The position numbers and the translations under genes were made by a program. Source: Streptomyces sp. Ru62 (GTDB taxonomy: Bacteria; Actinomycetota; Actinomycetes; Streptomycetales; Streptomycetaceae). From it: a stretch of DNA of 64,000 bases. The stretch spans positions 1 to 64,000 of the forward strand of contig NZ_PQSU01000041.1 in NCBI RefSeq assembly GCF_002920615.1, in the 5' to 3' direction. The notes beneath the pieces are model-generated. The model saw only the letters and a list, made by a program, of their open reading frames with translations, did no database searches and was not told where the DNA came from. Positions 49,241 through 57,683 of this stretch are shown here, in pieces; position 1 is the stretch's first letter, and every line of letters starts with the position of its first letter.

Positions 49241-49921
49241 ATGGCTACAGCAGAAGGATCCATGGCCAGAGCAGAAGGATCAGCGAGCGGCCCGGTTTCC
49301 GCAGCCGATGTCGAACGTGCCGTCCGCTTGGCGCTCGCCACTCTACGGGAGGCCGAGGGACGGGACTGGGGTGTCAAGGCCGGTTCCCTGGAATGGGACT
49401 GCTGGGAGACCGTCGAGCACCTCGCCGACGACCTGTTCTCCTATGCCACCCAACTCAGCCCGGCGAACCCGCCGTTGGACACCCATGTCCCCTTCGCGTG
49501 GAGCCGTAGGAGGCCGGACGGCCCGGCGAACGCCGTCTTCGCGGACCGCGAGGCCGGTACGGCCGGTCTGCTGCACGTACTGGACGCCAGTGGCGGCTTG
49601 CTGACCGCGGTCGTCCGCACCGCACCGCCCACGGTGCGGGCACACCACGTCTTCGGCGCCGCCGACCCCGAAGGCTTCGCCGCGATGGGCATCGTCGAGA
49701 TCCTGGTGCACACCCACGACGTCGCCGAGGGCCTGGGACTGGAGTGGACGCCGCCCGCCGACCTGTGCGACCGCGTGCTGGTCCGGCTCTTCCCCGACGC
49801 CCCGGCCGACACCGACCGGTGGCCGACCCTGCTGTGGGCGACCGGTCGTTCAGAGCTTCCGGGCCGGCCGCGCCTGACCACGTGGCGCTGGTACGGCACA
49901 CCTCGCGTCGAGGCTGAGTAG
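49241..49921 (+). CDS. DinB-like/mycothiol-dependent maleylpyruvate isomerase-fold protein
   Basis: The 226-residue protein has WETVEHLADDLFSYATQL and MGIVEILVHTHDVAEGLGLEW, the two His-containing helices of the MDMPI/DinB fold. The N-terminus has a repeat: MATAEGS and MARAEGS come from a 21-bp tandem duplication at 49241-49282. The second ATG (49262) or a later start is therefore possible. The function is probably mycothiol- or metal-linked but unspecified. Confidence 0.82.
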   Translation: MATAEGSMARAEGSASGPVSAADVERAVRLALATLREAEGRDWGVKAGSLEWDCWETVEHLADDLFSYATQLSPANPPLDTHVPFAWSRRRPDGPANAVFADREAGTAGLLHVLDASGGLLTAVVRTAPPTVRAHHVFGAADPEGFAAMGIVEILVHTHDVAEGLGLEWTPPADLCDRVLVRLFPDAPADTDRWPTLLWATGRSELPGRPRLTTWRWYGTPRVEAE

Positions 49922-49946
49922 GGCGGACATCCCGCTCCCGAGGGCG

Positions 49947-50714
49947 TCAGGGCAGGGTCAGGACGCGGGGGCCCTGGTCGGTGATGGCGACGGTGTGCTC
50001 GAAGTGGGCGGCCCTGCTGCCGTCGGTGGTGCGCAGGGTCCAGCCGTCGCCATCGGTGCGGTAGGTGTTCCGCCCGCCGGCCATGAGCATGGGTTCGATG
50101 GCCAGGACCAGGCCGTGACGGAGGGGGAAGCCGCGTCCGGGGCGGCCGCGGTTGGGGACATGGGGGTCTTCGTGCATGCTGCGGCCGATGCCGTGGCCGC
50201 CGAAGTCGGCGGGCATGCCGCAGCCCGCCTTGCGGGCGACGGTGTCGATGGCGTGGGAGATGTCGCCGATGCGACCACCCACCTGGGCCGCGGCGATCCC
50301 GGCGTCGAGGGCTTGCTGGGTGGCGTCGATCAGGTCGAGGTCGCCGGGGCGCGGCGTTCCTACGGTGAAGCTGATGGCCGCGTCGCCCGTCCAGCCGTCG
50401 AGTTCGGCGCCGCAGTCGATGCTCACCAGGTCGCCGTCGCGCAGCCGGTAGTCGTCGGGGATGCCGTGCGACACGGCGTCGTTGACGGACGTGCAGATCA
50501 CGGCAGGGAAGGCGACCGGGGCGAAGGACGGCCGGTATCCGAGGAACGGCGAGCCGGCTCCGGCCTCGGCCAGGACCGACCGGGCCACTTCGTCCAGTTC
50601 CCGCAGGGACACCCCCACGTCGGCCGCCTCCCGGACCGCGGCCAGGGCGTGGGCCACCACACGCCCGGCTTCCCGCATCGCGTCCAATGCGGTGTCGGTC
50701 TTGATCTCCACCAT
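49947..50714 (-). CDS. map: Type I methionine aminopeptidase
   Basis: The 255-residue enzyme removes initiator Met from new proteins. Metal ligands are visible: Asp100 and Asp111 (SIDCGAELDGWTGDA), His174 (GGHGIG), Glu207 (AIEPML) and Glu239 (HFEHTV), with His181 for substrate. No N-terminal zinc extension. SD GGGGAGGA. It stands alone, not beside the ribosomal genes where the main streptomycete copy sits. It has an ATACC-rich palindrome in its promoter, so it may be an inducible extra copy. Confidence 0.95.
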   Translation of the reverse strand: MVEIKTDTALDAMREAGRVVAHALAAVREAADVGVSLRELDEVARSVLAEAGAGSPFLGYRPSFAPVAFPAVICTSVNDAVSHGIPDDYRLRDGDLVSIDCGAELDGWTGDAAISFTVGTPRPGDLDLIDATQQALDAGIAAAQVGGRIGDISHAIDTVARKAGCGMPADFGGHGIGRSMHEDPHVPNRGRPGRGFPLRHGLVLAIEPMLMAGGRNTYRTDGDGWTLRTTDGSRAAHFEHTVAITDQGPRVLTLP

Positions 50715-50742
50715 GTGTTCCTCCCCGGAGCACGTCGACCCA

Positions 50743-50764
50743 ATACTTATACCGGTATTAGTAT
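50743..50764. promoter_or_regulatory. Long palindrome in the map promoter (ATACT-T-ATACCGGTAT-T-AGTAT)
   Basis: A 22-bp sequence made of ATACT, a perfect 10-bp centre ATACCGGTAT and AGTAT. It is AT-rich and about 30 bases upstream of the map start. Such symmetry suggests a dimeric repressor or MerR-type activator. Confidence 0.7.
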
Positions 50765-50785
50765 CACGGTCCTGGTGCCGGCTCC

Positions 50786-51610
50786 TCATCGCCGTGACGG
50801 GCCGGCGGCGCCGTGGGTGGCCGTGAGGAAGTCGGCCAGGGCGCGTGCGATCGCTTCGGGGGCTTCCAGGGGGAGGAGGTGTCCGGCGCCGGGGACGGTG
50901 GTCAGGGTCGCGTGCGGGACGTGGGGCAGCAGGCAGGCGCGCAGCACAGCGGGTGGCTCCACCTTGTCGTGCTCGCCTGCCAGCACCGCCACGGGGACTT
51001 GGATGCGGCGGGCCTGTTCGGTGATGTCCTGCGCGATCCCCCGCAACGGCCACTCCGTGCGGGCCTCCGGGGAGGCGGCGAGGCTGTCCCGCACGATCGC
51101 GTCCCGTACCGGCGGTGGCACGGGTACGGCGGTCAGGACGTGGTCCAGGGCGTGGCCGACGGACTCGGGCGAGTCGTAGGCGTGGGACAGCCCCTGGCGG
51201 TACTCCTCGGTCACGGCCGGGGCCGGCCGAGCGGGAGCGGGCGCGATCAGGACCGCGCCGATCAGGTCGGCCGGACGGCGGGCCGCGACCAGTTGGCCGA
51301 CCTTGCCGCCCATGGAGTGACCGACGAGGACGAAGGGTCCCGTCACGCAGCCCTCGACCACGCGGACGAGGTCGTCGGCGAGCTGGTCGAGGTGGTACGG
51401 CCCCGGCAGGTGCCGGGAGCTGCCCCAGCCGCGCTGGTCGAAGCGGACCGTCGCCTGCTGGGGCGGCAGGCGGCGGACGACCTCGTCCCATGTGCCGGCG
51501 GAGCCTCCCCAGTAGTGGGCGAACACCAGCGTGGGGCCGCCGTTCCCGCCCTCGATCCGGGCCTCCAGACAGCCGCCCGCCACGGCCACGGTCTTTGTGG
51601 TATTCGGCAC
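50786..51610 (-). CDS. Alpha/beta-fold hydrolase
   Basis: The 274-residue cytoplasmic protein has HYWGGSAGTWDEV for the oxyanion hole and the nucleophile elbow GHSMGG (~Ser98). The acid is in GEHDKVEPP and the His in GAGHLLPLEAP. GTG start with GAGGAG eight bases upstream. The AraC gene at 51751 is divergent and probably activates it. Similar pairs handle esters, lactones or acylated signals. Confidence 0.9.
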   Translation of the reverse strand: MPNTTKTVAVAGGCLEARIEGGNGGPTLVFAHYWGGSAGTWDEVVRRLPPQQATVRFDQRGWGSSRHLPGPYHLDQLADDLVRVVEGCVTGPFVLVGHSMGGKVGQLVAARRPADLIGAVLIAPAPARPAPAVTEEYRQGLSHAYDSPESVGHALDHVLTAVPVPPPVRDAIVRDSLAASPEARTEWPLRGIAQDITEQARRIQVPVAVLAGEHDKVEPPAVLRACLLPHVPHATLTTVPGAGHLLPLEAPEAIARALADFLTATHGAAGPSRR

Positions 51611-51750
51611 TTGTCCGTCTCCTCGATGTCGCGGCAGGCGGTCACTCCCGTGGGGCACTCGCCTGTCCGGGCTGTGCACCTGCCGTCAGGTACGGGGACG
51701 ACGCTATGCCGGTGGAGCACTTCCTTCTGGTGGAAAGAGACTGACCTGTT

Positions 51751-52641
51751 GTGGAAAACGGACACCTCGCCGTGCGGCAGTTGCGCTACCTTCCCGCTGT
51801 CGGGGCCACCCACGGCGTGGAGGTGCTCAGCTTCGCCGCCCTGCGGGAGACGGACACCGACCGGCGGCGGACCCGGTTGCAGCGCCCCGACTTCCACGTC
51901 CTCGCCCTGATCACCGGCGGACGCGGCGCGCATGAAGCGGACTTCCGCCCCTACGAGCTGCGCGAAGGCGACGTCGTGTGGATCAGGCCCGGTGTCGTGC
52001 ATCGATGGAGCGACGTCGAGCGTGTCGAAGGCCCCTTGATCCTGTTCCAGCCGGGCCTCCTGCCCGATCCCGGCCTCGAATCCATGGGCGTCTCCTCTCC
52101 CGTCTGCTGGCCCCTGCCGCCGGACGCCCGCGCGCTCGCGGTGCAGGCCGCCGGCCACCTTCGGCGTGAGCAGCACGCGGCCGTGCGAGCGCCGCGTCTG
52201 GCGTCCTCCGCGCTGCTCTCCCATCTGCTGGCGGCACTGCTGCTGCGGGTACTGCCCACGACGCCCCCACCGGCTTCCCCGGACGCGCCCCGGAGCCGGC
52301 GGCTGGAGGTCTTCCATGCCTACCGCGCCGCGGTCGAGGAGCACTTCGCCCGCTGGCACCACGTGTCCGACTACGCCCACGCACTCGGCTACGACCCCCG
52401 GACACTCACCCGGGCGACCCGTACCGCCACCGGAACCGGCGCCAAGACGTTCCTCGACCAGCGCATCCTGCTCGAAGCGAAACGGCTGCTCGCCCACACC
52501 GGCCTGTCCGTCGGCGGCTGCGCACACCGCCTCGGATTCCGCGACGCCGGCAACTTCACCACCTTCTTCCGGCGCCAGACCGGCCTGGCCCCCACCGCCT
52601 GGACGGCCGCCCTCCGCTCCGGCCGCCCCGACAGCGGGTGA
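51751..52641 (+). CDS. AraC-family transcriptional regulator
   Basis: The 296-residue protein has an N-terminal cupin-type sensor (~25-110: FHVLALITGGRGAHEADF, REGDVVWIRPGVVHRW). Two HTHs form the AraC C-terminus (~200-290), ending RLGFRDAGNFTTFFRRQTGLAPTAW. GTG start. Repeats GGTGGAAA and TGTGGAAA occur just upstream (51729-51757). It is divergent from the hydrolase at 50786-51610. Confidence 0.92.
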   Translation: MENGHLAVRQLRYLPAVGATHGVEVLSFAALRETDTDRRRTRLQRPDFHVLALITGGRGAHEADFRPYELREGDVVWIRPGVVHRWSDVERVEGPLILFQPGLLPDPGLESMGVSSPVCWPLPPDARALAVQAAGHLRREQHAAVRAPRLASSALLSHLLAALLLRVLPTTPPPASPDAPRSRRLEVFHAYRAAVEEHFARWHHVSDYAHALGYDPRTLTRATRTATGTGAKTFLDQRILLEAKRLLAHTGLSVGGCAHRLGFRDAGNFTTFFRRQTGLAPTAWTAALRSGRPDSG

Positions 52642-52749
52642 CCGGGCCCAGGGTCTGTCGCGGATGTGGATCTTGGTCGGGGATGATCACACTCTGCGGG
52701 CCGACCGGGTCGATGAGCGGCTGCGGGCGTGCGAGGCAACCCAGGGGAA

Positions 52750-53514
52750 TCACTTCACTACGACGTTGTCCCCGGCCGAAGTCGACGGCCCGGTGGCGGT
52801 GTTGCCGTAGTACGCCCAGCGCCACGTGCCCGTCCTGGACGCCTTCACGGTCGTCCTGAGATCACCCGAGCCGTTCGCGTACACCTTCTTCACCGTGGTG
52901 TAGGAGGTGGCTCCGGTGGGCTTGAACTGCAGGCTCACCAGGCGGCCGCCGTAGGAGGCGTACTTCCTGGTCTCCCAGTTGGCTCGCGTGACCTTTCCGG
53001 TCACCGTGATGGTGCTGCCCTTGGTCACCGGCTCGGGTGAGGCGTTCACGGTCAGGCGGGAGTTGCGCTTGACGTAGACCGTGAGGTCCTCATCATCAGT
53101 GTCACCGCCGCCGCCCTGGAAATACACCTCGGCCGCGACCTTCCAGGCTCCGGCCTCGCTGTTGTGCATGTCCCACTCGCTCGGGTCGAAGTACATCCTC
53201 TCGTTGAAGTCGCAGACGCCCGAACCCACCTTGATGCAGTCGCTCGTCTCGATGGCGTGCCACAGTCGATCACCCGTGCCGCCGCGGTACAGAAACACCG
53301 CCGGCCACTTCCACTTGTGGGTGGTCGCCATCCGGAAGGAGGTGGGTACCGCGACCTCGTTCGACACGCCGATCACGATCGGCTTGCCGCCGTTGACCCG
53401 GACGCGGGTGAACGAGGCCCCGCCTTCGGCCGCGCCGGCCGGAACTGCGGCCATGCCGGTGAACACAGCGACCGCGCCACCGGCCACGACAGCTCTCCAG
53501 AGCTTCTTCCCCAC
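52750..53514 (-). CDS. Secreted protein with C-terminal Ig-like/beta domain, hypothetical
   Basis: The 254-residue protein starts at GTG 53514 with a signal peptide (KKLWRAVVAGGAVAVFTGMAAVPAGAA). The mature part begins with a beta domain (GKPIVIGVSNEVAVPTSFRM) with one Cys pair (SDCIKVGSGVCDFN). A second beta domain (VTKGSTITVTGKVTRANW, SGDLRTTVKASRTGTWRW) resembles bacterial Ig-like or surface-adhesin folds seen in streptomycete secreted proteins. Acid-rich GGGDTDDEDL links the two. No enzymatic motif is seen. Confidence 0.8.
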   Translation of the reverse strand: MGKKLWRAVVAGGAVAVFTGMAAVPAGAAEGGASFTRVRVNGGKPIVIGVSNEVAVPTSFRMATTHKWKWPAVFLYRGGTGDRLWHAIETSDCIKVGSGVCDFNERMYFDPSEWDMHNSEAGAWKVAAEVYFQGGGGDTDDEDLTVYVKRNSRLTVNASPEPVTKGSTITVTGKVTRANWETRKYASYGGRLVSLQFKPTGATSYTTVKKVYANGSGDLRTTVKASRTGTWRWAYYGNTATGPSTSAGDNVVVK

Positions 53515-53746
53515 TTGATCCCCGATCTCCGTACCGAAAGGCGCCGGAGACTGCTCATCCTCCGGCGCGTCTTCAGACAGCCGTGCTCCACACGGGGTTG
53601 TACACCCGTGGATCACGATCGGGCATCAGACGACCATCACCTCGCGCGAGGGCGATGCGCCGGGCATCGGAGGGGCTCGGTCTCGTCCAGGTCCAGCTAC
53701 CCACCACGTCCCACAGAGCGGGATCAGCAACGCGCGGGATCCACTG

Positions 53747-54652
53747 TCACGACGGACCCTGGGCGGGGGCCGTGGCGAAGATCCAGCGGTTCGCCGCCAG
53801 GGCGTCGTCCGGCTCCGGGCGGGGGCCGCGGCCGTGCAGGGCGGTGAAGTCGTACGGGGTGCGGACCGTCACCGTCCAGCCGCGTTCGGCGAGTCGGCCC
53901 GCCGAGTCGGGGCGTGGCTCGCCGTCGAACAGGGCGAGCAGGTCGATGCCGAGCCGCTGTCTCACCGCGGTGTAGACCGGGCCGGCCCGTACCCGCGAGG
54001 ACTCGGTGAGGAGCTTGATCTCGTAGGCCAGGGTGCTGCCCGGCGCGCTCAGCCGGTCGATCGTGCCGATGAGGTGGCGCTCGGCCGCCGCGGGGAGGTA
54101 GAGCAGCAGCCCCTCGGCCAGCCACGCGGTGGGCGCGGCCGGGTCGAAGCCCGCGTCCAGCAGTGCCTCGGTCCAGTCGAGCCGGAGATCGGCCGCGAGG
54201 GTGCGGCGGCCGGCCGTGGGGGTGGCTCCGGCCCGGTCGAGCACCGCATGTTTGAACTCCAGTACACCCGCGGTGTCCACCTCGTGGACCTGGCAGCCCG
54301 GCGGCCAGTCCAGCCGGAACGCCCGGCAGTCCAGGCCGGCGCCCAGCAGCACCACCTGGCGGGCGCCCCGGCGGACGGAGCGGCGCAGGTGGTCGTCCAG
54401 GACGCGGGTGCGCAGGCCGAAGTAGCGGCCGAGGCGGCCCCACAGCGGATCGGCGTCACCGGCGGGCACCTGCTCCGGGCGGACCGGCCAGCCCGCGGAG
54501 GCCGGTGCCGCGCGCACGAAGTGCTCCGCGAACCGGTCCCGGGCCAGGGCGTCAGGGCGATGGGTCTCGATCGCGCGGGCCGCGGCCACCAGCAGGGCGG
54601 TGCGGCCCACGCCCTCGGTCACACCGGTGTCCGGCCCGGCGGCAGGACGCAC
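53747..54652 (-). CDS. S-adenosylmethionine methyltransferase, leucine-carboxyl-methyltransferase type
   Basis: The 301-residue protein has the AdoMet motif VVLLGAGLDCRAFRL (~98-112) and the next blocks VHEVDTAGVLEFKHAVL and AWLAEGLLLYLP, which define the LCM/PPM2-like family. Those enzymes methylate carboxyl or hydroxyl groups. GTG start at 54652 with GAGGAGGAG. It overlaps the isochorismatase-like gene by 34 bases and is the last gene of the four-gene operon, so it may make a methyl ester of the product. Confidence 0.92.
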   Translation of the reverse strand: MRPAAGPDTGVTEGVGRTALLVAAARAIETHRPDALARDRFAEHFVRAAPASAGWPVRPEQVPAGDADPLWGRLGRYFGLRTRVLDDHLRRSVRRGARQVVLLGAGLDCRAFRLDWPPGCQVHEVDTAGVLEFKHAVLDRAGATPTAGRRTLAADLRLDWTEALLDAGFDPAAPTAWLAEGLLLYLPAAAERHLIGTIDRLSAPGSTLAYEIKLLTESSRVRAGPVYTAVRQRLGIDLLALFDGEPRPDSAGRLAERGWTVTVRTPYDFTALHGRGPRPEPDDALAANRWIFATAPAQGPS

Positions 54653-55329
54653 GACTCCTCCTCCTCGGTTCGGGGCACGGGTGCGGTCCACGCCCGTGGG
54701 TCCTGCGCGGTGGTGGTCCGGGCGCCGTAGACGACGCGCATGAACCGCAGTACGGCGTCGTACGGCAGGTGCAGCGCGGCGGTGCAGTCGGTCAGGACGG
54801 TGACGTGGAAGCCCTTCTGGAACGCCGTACGGGCGGTGGTGTCCACGCACACGTCCGCGTACAGCCCGGCGAGGACCAGGTGGCCCACGCCCCGCGCGGC
54901 GAGGTGTTCCGCGAAGCCGTCGCCCAGGAAGGCGTCGAAGCGGGCGCGCTTGGTGAAGACCCGCTCGCCCGGGGCCGGGGCGACGGCGTGGAACTCCGCT
55001 CCCCAGGAGCCTTCCAGACACTTGGGCCGCTTGCCGAGGACGCTGTCCCGTAGCCGCCAGGCGGCCCCCTGGTGCTCGGGGTCGCCGACGAACCGTACGA
55101 AGACCACCTCCACGCCGCGCTCGCGGGCCAGCTCCACCGCCCGGACACAGCCGGCGACGGCCGCCTCCAGCACCACCGGGCCCCTGTCCTGGCGGGAGCG
55201 GGGCTTGTCCGTGCCGAGGCGGGCCTGGACCGTCGGGCCGGTGCAGAAGTCGTTCTGCACGTCCACGACGACCAGGGCCGTCGTCCCGTCCGCGTCCCCG
55301 GCGGTCCCGTGCGCCTGCCCGGCGGTCAT
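54619..55329 (-). CDS. Isochorismatase-like hydrolase
   Basis: The 236-residue cysteine hydrolase has VVVDVQNDFCTGPTV (catalytic Asp), Lys in RVFTKRARFDAF, and the Cys nucleophile in LYADVCVDTTARTAF. The triad D-K-C is complete. It can act on amides, nicotinamide-like compounds or isochorismate. The start ATG (55327-55329) overlaps the stop of the upstream gene (ATGA), so translation is coupled. Confidence 0.93.
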   Translation of the reverse strand: MTAGQAHGTAGDADGTTALVVVDVQNDFCTGPTVQARLGTDKPRSRQDRGPVVLEAAVAGCVRAVELARERGVEVVFVRFVGDPEHQGAAWRLRDSVLGKRPKCLEGSWGAEFHAVAPAPGERVFTKRARFDAFLGDGFAEHLAARGVGHLVLAGLYADVCVDTTARTAFQKGFHVTVLTDCTAALHLPYDAVLRFMRVVYGARTTTAQDPRAWTAPVPRTEEEESCVLPPGRTPV

Positions 55330-56459
55330 GGCCCGCCGACCAGGGCGGCGTCCCTCGGTGTCCCGTCGGCTCCGGGTACGTCGAGGCAGTCGAGCAGGGT
55401 GTCGACCACGGCGGTGGTGGAGTGCCGGCCGCCGAGGTCGGGGGTGCGTACCCCCCGCTCGTCCAGCATGCGCAGGGCCCGCTCGGTGGCCCGTACCGCC
55501 CCGGGGCATCCGGCGTGACGTTCCGCGACGAGCGCCGCCGCGCGGATCGTCGCCACCGGGTTGACCAGGTCGCGCCCGGCGAGGTCGTCGGCGGACCCGT
55601 GCACCGTCTGGTACTCGACCAGGCCGGACAGGCCGGGGTCGAGGCAGACGTTCTCGGTGCAGCGGTTCTCCTGCCGGTCGGAGCCGAACCGGTCGAGCAG
55701 CATGACGTGCATGATGTCGGCCCACTCGTTCCCGGCGACGATCAGCGTGCGGTCGGGCAGTCCGTGGGTGAGCAGATTGCGGTTGACCGTGTCCGGCTGG
55801 AACAGGTCGACGCGTATGCCCAGCCGGTCCGCGAGGTCGGCCACCCAGGCGTCGAGGGCACCGTCCAGCAGGTGGAACTTGTACGCCATGACGATGCGGT
55901 CGAGGTGTCCGTCCGGCCATTCCCGCCGGGCTCGCCGCAGGGCGTGGCTGACGACGGCCTCGGTGATGTCCCGGCTGAAGGTCATGGTGCGGGTGACCTC
56001 GCCGGGCGTGTGCCGGTTCTCCCCGGTGTAGAAACCCTGCGCCTGGTCCCGCACGAGGAGCAGGGAGCGCCGGGCGTCGGTGAGCAGGTCGACCTTCACG
56101 GCGCGCAGCCGCTGCCGGACGAGGTAGAGGGACTGGGCGTTGATGGCGGTGCGGAAGACCGCCTCGGTGCCCTGCTCGGCCCGGGTGCGGCAGAACCGCT
56201 CGTAGTGGTCCGCGTCCTCGGCGGTCAGCGCCCGGATCCTGGCGACGTCCCGTTCGGCGCGGAGCGAGACGTAGGAGTGGTAGAGGCGGGGGGAACGCTC
56301 GATCGTCACGCCGTGCGGGTGACGAGCGGTGAGCGCGCCGAGCACGCGCTCGAAGACGTCCGCGACCTCGGGCCCGGTGCCCCGGCCCACCGCGAGGCCG
56401 ATGACGGGCTTCCGGGTGCGTAACTCATCCGCCGGTACGGCGATGTGGGGGCGGATCAC
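55326..56459 (-). CDS. Divergent isocitrate/isopropylmalate-dehydrogenase-like enzyme
   Basis: The 377-residue protein has the decarboxylating dehydrogenase order: IGLAVGRGTGPEV start, LLLVRDQAQGFYTGEN (substrate arginine region, normally RENTEG-Y-G), MTFSRDITEAVVSHALRRARRE, MAYKFHLLDG, a metal-site-like NEWADIMHVML (normally GDILSD), and HGSADDLAGRDLVNPVATI. The core is kept, but most signature residues differ, so it probably works on an unusual 2-hydroxyacid. GTG start overlaps the upstream stop (GTGA). Confidence 0.85.
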   Translation of the reverse strand: MIRPHIAVPADELRTRKPVIGLAVGRGTGPEVADVFERVLGALTARHPHGVTIERSPRLYHSYVSLRAERDVARIRALTAEDADHYERFCRTRAEQGTEAVFRTAINAQSLYLVRQRLRAVKVDLLTDARRSLLLVRDQAQGFYTGENRHTPGEVTRTMTFSRDITEAVVSHALRRARREWPDGHLDRIVMAYKFHLLDGALDAWVADLADRLGIRVDLFQPDTVNRNLLTHGLPDRTLIVAGNEWADIMHVMLLDRFGSDRQENRCTENVCLDPGLSGLVEYQTVHGSADDLAGRDLVNPVATIRAAALVAERHAGCPGAVRATERALRMLDERGVRTPDLGGRHSTTAVVDTLLDCLDVPGADGTPRDAALVGGP

Positions 56460-56992
56460 TGGGGCGTGCCCGCGGTGAGGCGGTCGCCGGGGATGCCGGC
56501 CTTCTCGGGGCGGTAGTAGTCCCGGATGCCGTCCGCCCAGGTGATCACGGGGATGCGGTCGCCGTCGACCGGCTCGAAGGCGTCGAACAGGGCGTCGATG
56601 TTGGGACGCCGGAAGCCGATGGCCGTCATCAGCGCGGTGAAATGGGGGCGTTCGACGAATCCGTCGCCGTCCGGGTCACCCATGGTGGCCAGGGCGTCCG
56701 CGAACTCGTCGACCGTCGCGTCGAACCGCTCGGGGTCGAGCACCACGGCGGTGAACTCCTCGGCGCTGATCCGTCCGTCGCCGTCGGCGTCCAACTCCCG
56801 GACGAGCGTCTCCCAGTAGCGGCGGAAGGCATCGAGCATGGCGTTTCTCGCGGTTTCCCCGGCCTCGGGCACCGCCGCGACGACCCGCTTGCCCATCAGT
56901 TCGAAGTCGTCGGATTCCAGGACGCCGTTGCCGTCGGCGTCGAACAGGGAGAAGACGAGCTGGACGCGGTCGTTCGCCTCGGTGGTGGGCAT
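56456..56992 (-). CDS. EF-hand calcium-binding protein
   Basis: The 178-residue acidic protein has three canonical EF loops: D-A-D-G-N-G at 18-29, D-A-D-G-D-G at 68-79 and D-P-D-G-D-G at 106-117. A degenerate fourth (~145-160) lacks the loop acids. The layout is like the bacterial sarcoplasmic-calcium-binding (calerythrin/CabB-type) proteins. It leads the four-gene operon and overlaps the next gene's start. A calcium sensor or buffer linked to enzymes is unusual in bacteria. ATG with AGAGGTG seven bases before. Confidence 0.93.
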   Translation of the reverse strand: MPTTEANDRVQLVFSLFDADGNGVLESDDFELMGKRVVAAVPEAGETARNAMLDAFRRYWETLVRELDADGDGRISAEEFTAVVLDPERFDATVDEFADALATMGDPDGDGFVERPHFTALMTAIGFRRPNIDALFDAFEPVDGDRIPVITWADGIRDYYRPEKAGIPGDRLTAGTPQ

Positions 56993-57294
56993 GGTGTGTC
57001 ACCTCTGCTGTAGCGCGGTCCGACGGGACGCCGCCGGATCCAGGGGTCCTGGCGGCCCCTCCACTATCGGCTCGCCGCCGGGGCCCCGGCGGAGGAATCC
57101 GGGTGCGTGCACACGAAAGAAGGGAATCGGGTGCCTGGCGCATGAAGCGGTACGGTCCTGGAAAGCGGTGCCTTCCAGGTGGGGGCGGGGTGCCGGCACC
57201 TGGGCCTGTCTGACATTCGCGTCTGCCGCAACGGTGTCGGTGGCCCACGTGCACGGCGCCGGCATCCGCCGGCCCGTCCGTGTGCTTCGGTCGT

Positions 57295-57683
57295 TCAGCG
57301 TGCCTGGTCGGCCCTGTCGTGGGTGCCGGCGGGTGGCGCGGTGGAGGCCTGCCAGGAGGCCAGGAGGCGCAGGCGCTCCTCGGAGGCGGAGCCGGCGGCG
57401 GGTGTGTACGTGACGGGACGCTGGTCGGCGTCACCGGCAACAGGAGGGTTGCGTAGGCGAGTTCCAGATCGCCCACGACGGGGTGGCGCGGCCGCTTGGT
57501 GCCGTGCGTCTTGTCCCGGACGGGATGGCGGGCCCACAGGGTGCGGGAACGTGGCGCTCTCCACCGAGAGTTCACCGGTCAGGGCGGCCAGTCGCGGGTC
57601 ATGCGGATGGCGGCCGGCGTCCAGGGGGAGGAAGCCACCGCCTCCTCGGCGACGTCGGACCAGTCGGTGTAGACGGTCCGCAC
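57295..57683 (-). pseudogene. Decayed C-terminal fragment of an XRE/MmyB-type regulator
   Basis: On the minus strand the MmyB ligand-binding region can be read, but in different frames. VRTVYTDWSDVAEEAV (57683 leftward) is followed by LTGELSVES, LWARHPVRDKTHGTKRPRHPVVGDLELAYATL and then GDADQRPVTYTPAAG with SASEERLRLLASW. At least two frameshifts are needed. The N-terminal HTH is missing. It ends at 57295 and is next to the EF-hand operon. It is a broken remnant. Confidence 0.75.

Noticed and set aside
52642..52749. Short + strand peptide beginning MWILVGDDHTLRADRVDERL
   Set aside because: It has no ribosome site or recognised family, and it runs into the antisense of the secreted protein gene. 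It is too short to support.
53747..56992. Siderophore (enterobactin-like) cluster because of the isochorismatase-like gene
   Set aside because: There is no isochorismate synthase, 2,3-dihydro-DHB dehydrogenase or NRPS, and the hydrolase is a general cysteine-hydrolase family member.
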